Below the pieces are notes generated by a model that was not told the DNA's origin, searched no databases, and saw nothing but the letters and a program-made list of their open reading frames with translations. A stretch of 55,862 nucleotides of DNA, from assembly GCF_943913045.1 (NCBI RefSeq), contig NZ_CALTVH010000010.1:1-55862 (forward strand), in the 5' to 3' direction. This document shows positions 50,149-55,862 of the stretch, one piece after another. Numbering within the stretch: position 1 is the first letter of the stretch; each line of letters starts with the position of its first letter. Both the position numbers and the translations under genes were made by a program. This stretch comes from an uncultured Ezakiella sp. (lineage in GTDB: Bacteria > Bacillota > Clostridia > Tissierellales > Peptoniphilaceae).

Positions 50149-51485
50149 TATTTTACCTCCAAGTATTTAGCCAAAGCGTCCATTTCTTCTTTTGTACGCT
50201 TTTCAGTAACCGCAAACATAATTTCCTTATCCATGTCCTTAAAGAACCTATCTAAAGCGAGTCCTCCGATAATATTCTTTTCATGGAGAGCATTGTATTG
50301 TTCTTCTTCGTTAATACCTGTAACTACAAATTCTTTGAAGAAAGGTTGGTCATATTTTAGCTTCAAACCCTTCTTTTCTAATTCTTTTTGTAGGTAGTGA
50401 GCCTTTTGTGTGCAAAGTTCAGCAACGCGTCTTAGGCCTTGTTTGCCCATTACGCACATATAAATGCTAGCTGCCAAAGTATTTACACCTTGGTTAGAGC
50501 AGATATTTGAAGTTGCCTTATCACGTCTAATATGTTGCTCACGAGCTGTAAGTGTTAGTACATAGCAGCGTTTGCCATTGTGATCAACAGTTTGACCAAC
50601 AATACGTCCTGGCATCTTTCTCATGAATTTTTCTTTTACTGCAAAGAAACCAAGAGATGGACCACCAAAACTCATATTAACACCCATGGCTTGACCTTCA
50701 CCTATAACAACATCTGCACCATATTCTGAAGGTTTCTTCATGATACCGAGTGAAATAGGATCAACACTTACTACAAAGGATGTCTTCTTGCCTGTGTGGG
50801 CAATTTCGCCAAGCTTCTTAGCATCTTCGATAATACCAAAGAAGTTTGGATTTTGAACCATAACACAAGCTACATCATCGCTCATATTTTTTTCTAATTC
50901 TTCAGCATCTGTAACCCCATCTTTGTGAGGAATAGTTATAACTTCCAAACCTTGTGCGTGTGCATAGGTATCTAAAACTCGTCTAGCGCTTGGATTTAAA
51001 GTTTCAGAAACGATAACTTTCTTTTTCTTTGAAACTGCGGCGCACATAATAGCTGCTTCAACAACTGCGTTTGAGTGGTCATAAACAGAAGCGTTTGCAA
51101 CATCCATGCCAGTTAAATCGCAAATCATTGTTTGGAATTCATAAATATATTGTAGGGTACCTTGGCTTACTTCTGGTTGATAAGGAGTGTATGAAGTGTA
51201 GAACTCCGATCTAGAAGTAATTGCTGGTATAATACTTGGAATATAGTGATCGTAAATTCCTGCGCCTAAGAATGAAGGGATGAAAGCTGGTGTAAGGTTT
51301 TTAGCAGCCATTCCACCAACTATATTTCTAACTTCGATTTCTGACTTTGACTTATCGAAATTTAATTCTCCCTTAACCCTCATATCTTCAGGAATATCAT
51401 TAAAAAGATCGTCAATAGACTTAACGCCTATTGTGTCAAGCATCTTTTTAATATCACTTTCCGTATGGGAAAGGTATGGGTGCAT
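50148..51485 (-). CDS. gcvPA: Glycine dehydrogenase (decarboxylating) subunit 1
   Basis: This 445-residue partner of GcvPB has the family opening YLSHTESDIKKMLDTIGV, and SFLGAGIYDHYIPSII at about 70, YTPYQPEVSQGTLQYIYEFQT at about 97 and GEGQAMGVNMSFGGPSLGFFA at about 265. It follows gcvH by 3 nt. Confidence 0.97.
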   Translation of the reverse strand: MHPYLSHTESDIKKMLDTIGVKSIDDLFNDIPEDMRVKGELNFDKSKSEIEVRNIVGGMAAKNLTPAFIPSFLGAGIYDHYIPSIIPAITSRSEFYTSYTPYQPEVSQGTLQYIYEFQTMICDLTGMDVANASVYDHSNAVVEAAIMCAAVSKKKKVIVSETLNPSARRVLDTYAHAQGLEVITIPHKDGVTDAEELEKNMSDDVACVMVQNPNFFGIIEDAKKLGEIAHTGKKTSFVVSVDPISLGIMKKPSEYGADVVIGEGQAMGVNMSFGGPSLGFFAVKEKFMRKMPGRIVGQTVDHNGKRCYVLTLTAREQHIRRDKATSNICSNQGVNTLAASIYMCVMGKQGLRRVAELCTQKAHYLQKELEKKGLKLKYDQPFFKEFVVTGINEEEQYNALHEKNIIGGLALDRFFKDMDKEIMFAVTEKRTKEEMDALAKYLEVK

Positions 51486-51488
51486 TAC

Positions 51489-51872
51489 TTATGCCTCCTC
51501 TGCAAGAAATTTTTCGTATTCTTCAGCGTTCATTAGACCATCAGTAGCTGATGCGTCTTCTAATTTAATTTTTACAACCCATGCATCATATGGTTTTTCA
51601 TTTAATAGTTCAGGAGCGTCTTCGAGTTCTTCGTTAACTTCTGTAACTACACCAGCCATAGGTGCAAATAAGTCACTTGCTGCCTTTGTTGATTCGATAG
51701 CTGCAACAGCATCTTCCACATCAAATTCATCGTCAACATCAGGTAGTTCTACGTAAACGATTTCGCCTAGTTGATTTTGAGCATAGTCACATAGACCTAC
51801 ATATGCTTCTTCGCCTTCAATTTTGACCCATTCGTGGTCTTTTGTGTACATTAAATCTTTTTTTACTTCCAT
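51489..51872 (-). CDS. gcvH: Glycine cleavage system H protein
   Basis: This 127-residue lipoyl carrier shuttles the aminomethyl intermediate. The lipoylated Lys is in AAIESTKAASDLFAP at about residue 64. YTKDHEWV opens the domain. It lies between gcvT and gcvPA. Confidence 0.98.
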   Translation of the reverse strand: MEVKKDLMYTKDHEWVKIEGEEAYVGLCDYAQNQLGEIVYVELPDVDDEFDVEDAVAAIESTKAASDLFAPMAGVVTEVNEELEDAPELLNEKPYDAWVVKIKLEDASATDGLMNAEEYEKFLAEEA

Positions 51873-51898
51873 TTTAATCCTCCTAAAATTTAATTAAA

Positions 51899-53011
51899 TT
51901 ATTTGTTTTTGTGATGGTCGCCTCTAGCTTCTAAGAATTTCTTTGAGATAATCTTAGCTTCTACAGGTTTGTTTCTAACCATAACATCAAATGTATTGCC
52001 AATGCCCTTGTACTCTACATCGATCAAAGCATTTCCAATCCTAGTCCCAAGAGTTGGTGATAGATAGCCTGTTGTAACATGGCCAATTTCTTTTCCGTCT
52101 TTTTCAATCTTGTATTCTTCTCTAGGGATACCTCTGCCAACTAGTTCAAATCCAACCAAAACTTTCTTTGGATCTTCAGCAATCTTTAAGAGAGCATCTC
52201 TACCAATGTAATCGTTGTCGGATTTTCTATCAACAAAGTATTTAAAACCTGATTCAACAGGGTTTAGTTCCTTTGAAATTTCATGTCCATATAATGGGAG
52301 TGAAGCTTCAAATCTCAAGGTGTCTCTGCAGCCGAGTCCACAAGGTTTTAAGTCAACATCCTTGCCAGCTTCAATAACTGCATCCCAAACTTTAACTATA
52401 CCTTCGTTAGTAGTGTAGATTTCAAAACCGTCTTCTCCGGTGTAGCCAGTCCTTGAAATCATACATTTAACTCCAGCAATCTCAACATCGTCCTTGAAAT
52501 AGAAGAACTTGATGGTATTTAGGTCAAGATCTGTAAGTTTTTGAACAACTTCTTGAGCCTTAGGACCTTGAACAGCTACTTCGCCAACTTCATTGCTAAC
52601 ATTTGTAACCTTTACATCAAAATCCTTTATTTGTTCTTTAATCCAATCAAAGTCTTTGTCTACATTAGCAGCATTTACTACTAAGTAATACTTTTCATTA
52701 TTATATTTGTAGACTAAAAGGTCATCTACAACACCACCATCTTCATAGCACATAAATGTGTATTGAATTTGATTGTCTTCTTGATTAATAATGTTATTTG
52801 TCATCAGGTAGTTAACAAATTTTTCTGCTTCCTTGCCTTCGACCCAAATCTCACCCATGTGAGAAACGTCAAACATACCGGCTCTTTCGCGAACAGCATT
52901 GTGTTCATCCTTAAGACCTGTGTATTCTACAGGTAACAACCAGCCAGCGTATTCAACAACATTGCCGCCAAGCTCAACATGCTTTTCATAAAGCGGAGTC
53001 TTCATTGTCAT
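51899..53011 (-). CDS. gcvT: Aminomethyltransferase (T protein)
   Basis: This 370-residue enzyme transfers the methylene carbon to THF. Motifs include GMFDVSHMGEI at about 46, QGPKAQEV at about 148 and RTGYTGEDGFEIY at about 188. AGGAGG lies 8 nt before the first ATG. gcvT is first in gcvT-gcvH-gcvPA-gcvPB. The L protein (dihydrolipoyl dehydrogenase) is not in the window, and no glycine riboswitch was found. Confidence 0.98.
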   Translation of the reverse strand: MTMKTPLYEKHVELGGNVVEYAGWLLPVEYTGLKDEHNAVRERAGMFDVSHMGEIWVEGKEAEKFVNYLMTNNIINQEDNQIQYTFMCYEDGGVVDDLLVYKYNNEKYYLVVNAANVDKDFDWIKEQIKDFDVKVTNVSNEVGEVAVQGPKAQEVVQKLTDLDLNTIKFFYFKDDVEIAGVKCMISRTGYTGEDGFEIYTTNEGIVKVWDAVIEAGKDVDLKPCGLGCRDTLRFEASLPLYGHEISKELNPVESGFKYFVDRKSDNDYIGRDALLKIAEDPKKVLVGFELVGRGIPREEYKIEKDGKEIGHVTTGYLSPTLGTRIGNALIDVEYKGIGNTFDVMVRNKPVEAKIISKKFLEARGDHHKNK

Positions 53012-53064
53012 AATACATACCTCCTTTATATTATTGGGACATCCTCATAAAAGTCCTTGTTTCT

Positions 53065-53093
53065 ATTATACCCTAATAAAGTATAATATTCAA
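53065..53093 (-). promoter_or_regulatory. Promoter of the gcv operon with inverted repeat
   Basis: TTGAAT (53093-53088) and TATAAT (53070-53065) with 17-bp spacing. ATTATAC and GTATAAT form a perfect inverted repeat covering spacer and -10. The leader then has GGAC...GTCC arms. Confidence 0.75.
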
Positions 53094-53100
53094 CATATCT

Positions 53101-53400
53101 AGACAAAAATCATTTAATAAAAATAAAAAACTTAATTTAAAGCATTTCTTACACTTCTTATGCAAGATTTACTTATATAAATTTAAAAATTAGTATAATA
53201 AACAGGTCAATCAGGATTTCTTGAGTTTATGTAAAAATTTAATAAAAATAAATATACATCTTAAAATTATTTTATATACTTATCAATTTTAAAAAATACT
53301 CAATAAGCTATTCCATTAAACAAAATTTAATTCCATTTAAAATTTCTCCTATTATTAGCTGGAAAGTAAATCGTTTTGTATGACCAGTAAAATTTGGGTA
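53101..53400. other. AT-rich gap without recognised feature
   Basis: Between the gcv promoter and the rpsI terminator I see no ORF with a ribosome site, no tRNA and no conserved RNA motif. A stray TATAAT on the plus strand at about 53195 has no good -35. Confidence 0.6.
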
Positions 53401-53404
53401 CAAA

Positions 53405-53435
53405 AAACCCTGCAAGCATTGATACTGCAGGGTTT
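53405..53435 (-). terminator. Terminator of rplM-rpsI
   Basis: AAACCCTGCA and TGCAGGGTTT arms followed by TTTT on the minus strand. Confidence 0.85.
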
Positions 53436-53460
53436 ATAATTTCTATATAAGCAATAAATA

Positions 53461-53841
53461 CTATCTCTTTGAGAATTGTGTTGACTTTCTTGCCTTTTTG
53501 AAACCGTATTTCTTTCTTTCCTTCATTCTTGAATCTCTTGTCAAGTAGCCAGCTTGTTTTAAAACTGGACGAAGATCTGGTTCAGCAACTAATAAAGCAC
53601 GGCTTATTGCATGTCTAACAGCGCCAGCTTGTCCACTCTTTCCACCACCATTAACAAGAATTGTAATATCGTATTTGTCAAGAGTGTTTGTTAGTTCTAG
53701 TGGGCTCTTTGCAAGTCTTCTGAGTGTTTCATATTCGAAATATTCATTTACATCAAGACCGTTTACAACAAAATTTCCGTTGCCTTCTCTTAGAATAGCA
53801 CGAGCTGTTGAAGTTTTTCTTCTACCATTTGCTTGATACAT
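53461..53841 (-). CDS. rpsI: 30S ribosomal protein S9
   Basis: This 126-residue protein has GRRKTSTARA at the start, NGGGKSGQAGAVRHAISRAL at about 64, and the conserved C-terminal KKYGFKKARKSTQFSKR. The start overlaps the rplM stop by one base. Confidence 0.98.
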   Translation of the reverse strand: MYQANGRRKTSTARAILREGNGNFVVNGLDVNEYFEYETLRRLAKSPLELTNTLDKYDITILVNGGGKSGQAGAVRHAISRALLVAEPDLRPVLKQAGYLTRDSRMKERKKYGFKKARKSTQFSKR

Positions 53842-54284
53842 TATCTGCGACCTCCTTCAAATTCGTACTTTTCTGGCATTTGTGCCTCATGACCGTGGTC
53901 TTCTCCTGAATAAACGCGGAGTTTTTTGATCATCTTTCTACCTAGGGCATTCTTTGGTAGCATACCCTTAACAGCTAACATTAAAGCCTTTTCAGGTGTT
54001 TCGCTCATCATTGTTTTGTAGTCAACTGAACGAAGTCCTCCTGGGTATCCTGTGTGATAGTAATACTTCTTTTGATCTAGTTTCTTTCCTGTAAGAATCA
54101 TCTTATCTACGTTTGTAACGATTACATAATCTCCTGTATCAACATGTGGAGTGTAAGTTATCTTGTGTTTTCCACGAAGAAGTTTTGCAACCTCAGTAGC
54201 TAGACGACCTAGAACCATGCCATCGGCGTCAATTAATAGCCACTTGCGCTCTACTTCATGTGGTTTAGCCATATATGATTTCAT
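53841..54284 (-). CDS. rplM: 50S ribosomal protein L13
   Basis: This 147-residue protein has RKWLLIDADGMVLGRLATEVA at the N-terminus, GDYVIVTNVDKMILTGKK at about 51 and MLPKNALGRKMIKKLRVY at about 108. AAAGGAGAAG precedes the start. The rplM-rpsI pair is standard. Confidence 0.98.
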   Translation of the reverse strand: MKSYMAKPHEVERKWLLIDADGMVLGRLATEVAKLLRGKHKITYTPHVDTGDYVIVTNVDKMILTGKKLDQKKYYYHTGYPGGLRSVDYKTMMSETPEKALMLAVKGMLPKNALGRKMIKKLRVYSGEDHGHEAQMPEKYEFEGGRR

Positions 54285-54358
54285 AATTTCTTCTCCTTTT
54301 CGAGCAATATAGTGACGTTTAATAACGAGGTTTCCGGGTCCTCCTTAAAAAACAATAC
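54285..54358 (-). promoter_or_regulatory. Structured leader of rplM, candidate L13 leader
   Basis: The ~75-nt 5' leader can form GAGG...CCTC and CGTT-ATTA-AACG hairpins. Firmicutes rplM genes often carry an autoregulatory L13 leader, so this is a candidate. I could not match a full consensus. Confidence 0.45.
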
Positions 54359-54364
54359 TATTGT

Positions 54365-54393
54365 ATTATACACGTTTAACATACATTTGTCAA
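54365..54393 (-). promoter_or_regulatory. Promoter of rplM-rpsI
   Basis: A perfect TTGACA (54393-54388) and TATAAT (54370-54365) with 17-bp spacing. Confidence 0.9.
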
Positions 54394-54502
54394 GCATTTA
54401 AAACAAACAAATCACCTTTATAATAATATTTTTATCATATAAAAATTTAAAGATTAAATATTAAATTTATAAGATCAAGATAAGGATTTATGCCCTTCTA
54501 TA

Positions 54503-54571
54503 TTAATCAGTCCTTTTAAAAGATTTGAAATTCTTATTCTCATAAACAAAGTACATAGAACATAAGATTGT
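54503..54571 (-). pseudogene. Remnant of a duplicated NUDIX gene 3' end
   Basis: The last 14 codons (54544-54503) read YENKNFKSFKRTD-stop and match YDSKGLKSFKRID-stop at the end of the NUDIX gene just upstream, at about 33 of 42 bases. The copies are 108 bp apart. The rest of the second copy is gone. This looks like a tandem duplication reduced to its tail. Confidence 0.55.
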
Positions 54572-54611
54572 TTAATAAATAGTAATCATCCAAAAACTCT
54601 GATCAATCATA

Positions 54612-55079
54612 TTAATCAATCCTTTTAAATGATTTTAGACCCTTGCTATCATAAAAGAGTTCTATATTTGGAAATTCTTCTCCGTATATGGCCTTTTGTA
54701 AAAATAAAACATCCCCTTCCCAGTGAGGAATCTTTATAAATTCTTCAAAAGTTAACCAATGTAGGCTACCTTCGTCACACTCTTTAAGCTCTCCCATATA
54801 GTCATCTGAGTAATATACATACATATTCTCAAAATAATCTTCATTTAAATAATATTTTACAAGTCCACAAAATTTAATACTCTCTAGTCTAAGTCCCGTT
54901 TCTTCTAAAACTTCTCGCTTAACACATTCATCAGGGCTTTCACCCTCTTCAATCTTGCCACCAATGCCAATAAACTTAGCATGGTTAATATCATTTTTCT
55001 TCTTATTTCTTTCAAGAAATAAAGTCTTATCATCTGATCCTCTAATATAACAAACAGTATAAGACTGTTTTAAAGACAT
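54612..55079 (-). CDS. NUDIX hydrolase (MutT/8-oxo-dGTP diphosphatase-like)
   Basis: This 155-residue protein has a complete Nudix box GKIEEGESPDECVKREVLEETGL at about 40-62, including REVLEE. The layout, with WLTFEEFIKIPHWEGD at about 107, resembles MutT-type 8-oxo-dGTP diphosphatases common in Firmicutes. The exact substrate cannot be told from sequence. GGAGGTGG precedes the start. Confidence 0.9.
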   Translation of the reverse strand: MSLKQSYTVCYIRGSDDKTLFLERNKKKNDINHAKFIGIGGKIEEGESPDECVKREVLEETGLRLESIKFCGLVKYYLNEDYFENMYVYYSDDYMGELKECDEGSLHWLTFEEFIKIPHWEGDVLFLQKAIYGEEFPNIELFYDSKGLKSFKRID

Positions 55080-55329
55080 AAGCCACCTCCTCTGATTATA
55101 ATACTCATATAAGTAAAATAGTTTAAGATTATATTGTTATTAAACATAATAGAAGACAAAGCGCATTTACAATAATCCGAATATATGGAATAAACCTATA
55201 TAAAAATGGAATAAAAAAGTTCTTATAAGTGTACGATTATAGTAAATAATACATAATCAAGGCTCATAATCCAAATTCAATACCTAATAACCATTGTAAA
55301 GAATAATTTTATAAAAATGTAATAAAAAA

Positions 55330-55348
55330 AGGACTTATATAAAGTCCT
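55330..55348 (-). terminator. Terminator of rpsT
   Basis: AGGACTT and AAGTCCT arms around a short AT loop, followed by TTTTTTT on the minus strand. Confidence 0.82.
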
Positions 55349-55356
55349 ATACGTTC

Positions 55357-55626
55357 TTATTTTGAAGCTGCAACATTAAGCTTTCTATGAAGCTGTGACA
55401 TCTTCCTTGAAACATTGTTCTTGTGAAGGAGGTTTCTTTGTTCAGCTTTTTTAAGCTTCTTATCAATAAGTTTTAAAACTTGTTCTGCTTCAGTATAATT
55501 TTCTGCATCGATAAGTTGATCAAACTTCTTAATGTAAGTTTTGATTTCACTCTTTCTTCTCTTGTTTACCAAAGTTTTCTTTTCAATAACGCGAATTTTC
55601 TTTTCAGCTGCTTTAATATTAGCCAT
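55357..55626 (-). CDS. rpsT: 30S ribosomal protein S20
   Basis: This 89-residue basic helical protein has ANIKAAEKKIRVIEKKTLVNK at the N-terminus and LLHKNNVSRKMSQLHRKLN at the C-terminus, the usual S20 pattern. GGAGGTG precedes the ATG. It is monocistronic with its own terminator. Confidence 0.97.
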   Translation of the reverse strand: MANIKAAEKKIRVIEKKTLVNKRRKSEIKTYIKKFDQLIDAENYTEAEQVLKLIDKKLKKAEQRNLLHKNNVSRKMSQLHRKLNVAASK

Positions 55627-55694
55627 TTTTCACCTCCAAATGATAGATTAATTATACAAAATTAAATGTAAAAAGTCAAGCAAAAGCTCAGAAT

Positions 55695-55718
55695 AAAACC
55701 ACCTCACTGGGTGGTTTT
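55695..55718 (-). terminator. Terminator after the tRNA-Arg genes
   Basis: AAAACCACC and GGTGGTTTT arms just 3' of the CCA end of the first tRNA, with a T run on the minus strand. Confidence 0.8.
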
Positions 55719-55720
55719 AC

Positions 55721-55797
55721 TGGCGCGGCACAGAGGAATCGAACCCCTGACCTTTTGATTCGTAGTCAAACACTCTATCCAGCTGAGCTAGTGCCGC
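55721..55797 (-). tRNA. tRNA-Arg (anticodon ACG)
   Basis: A 77-nt cloverleaf on the minus strand. Acceptor GCGGCAC pairs with GTGCCGC, followed by discriminator G and an encoded CCA. The anticodon stem TTTGA/TCAAA holds loop CTACGAA (anticodon ACG). The T arm has GGTTCGAATCC. Confidence 0.96.
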
Positions 55798-55800
55798 ATA

Positions 55801-55862
55801 TGGCGCGGCTAGGAGGATTCGAACCCCCGGCACACGGATTAGAAGTCCGTTGCTCTATCCTA
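55801..55862 (-). tRNA. tRNA-Arg (anticodon TCT), partial
   Basis: The 3' 62 nt of a tRNA are present with CCA end, T arm GGTTCGAATCC and anticodon stem ACGGA/TCCGT around loop CTTCTAA (anticodon TCT). The 5' acceptor strand and part of the D arm lie beyond the window. Confidence 0.93.

Noticed and set aside
53190..53260. Plus-strand small RNA promoter in the gcv-rpsI gap
   Set aside because: A TATAAT is present but no acceptable -35 at the right spacing and no terminator downstream.
55140..55330. Short repeats (tataaaaatg-aataaaaaa at 55199 and 55311) as a functional element
   Set aside because: Short AT-rich words without stem potential or ORF; likely chance.

Overview
The window is AT-rich, low-GC Firmicutes DNA with short intergenic gaps, AGGAGG-type ribosome binding sites and many near-consensus sigma-A promoters. 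The gene content (glycine-cleavage and formyl-THF enzymes, tyrosine phenol-lyase, three YitT paralogues, a large G5-repeat surface protein) suggests an anaerobic coccus of the Tissierellia/Peptoniphilaceae type such as Anaerococcus. That is an inference from gene content, not a database match. Most of the window is ordinary chromosomal housekeeping. No insertion sequence, prophage or CRISPR array was seen.

Layout. 1-5.4 kb: the N-terminal 1640 residues of a giant G5-repeat adhesin that runs off the left edge, preceded by a rod-like RNA with its own promoter and terminator that fits 6S RNA. 5.5-8 kb: fhs-yerC-dtxR. 8-17.8 kb: a compact unit of overlapping genes, pyrB-pyrI-pyrF-pyrK-pyrD-pyrE, an AcpS-NnrD fusion, a small membrane protein, asnB and pepF, driven by a consensus promoter with a leader terminator and a PyrR-box-like sequence. 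17.9-21 kb: tyrosine phenol-lyase on its own promoter, then ogt and lrgA-lrgB on the plus strand. 21-29 kb: a DUF2089/DUF4097 envelope-type pair, then rpmH-rnpA-yidD-yidC-jag-mnmE-mnmG-rsmG, normally found at oriC, but with guaB instead of dnaA beside rpmH. 30.7-32.2 kb: SAM-I riboswitch, metK and a 34-codon membrane peptide gene overlapping the metK stop. 32.3-36 kb: a four-gene Zn/Mn ABC transporter, one permease carrying a C-terminal winged helix. 36-36.5 kb: degenerate ~118-bp tandem repeats that look like decayed coding sequence. 36.5-40.2 kb: two tandem yitT genes, folC and a small membrane protein. 40.3-46.7 kb: purE-purF-purM-purN-purH-purine permease under a ykkC-type (PRPP-like) riboswitch. 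46.7-53.1 kb: gcvT-gcvH-gcvPA-gcvPB, a third yitT and a secreted DUF4163-like protein. 53.4-55.9 kb: rplM-rpsI, a NUDIX hydrolase with a remnant of a duplicated 3' end, rpsT and two tRNA-Arg genes.

How the genes fit together. Fhs and the glycine-cleavage system supply one-carbon units, which PurN and PurH consume. PRPP is shared by PurF and PyrE, and the purine operon appears to be switched by PRPP. Aspartate is drawn on by PyrB and AsnB. MetK makes SAM under SAM feedback.

The most notable observations are: (1) PurF whose glutaminase nucleophile Cys is Ser, with other changed glutaminase residues and an intact PRPP site, predicting an ammonia-dependent enzyme; (2) the ykkC/PRPP-type riboswitch whose terminator shares an arm with the aptamer; (3) the AcpS-NnrD fusion lacking the epimerase domain; (4) the 34-aa ORF translationally overlapping metK; (5) the decayed 118-bp repeats; (6) the putative zinc/metal operator and the permease-winged-helix fusion.
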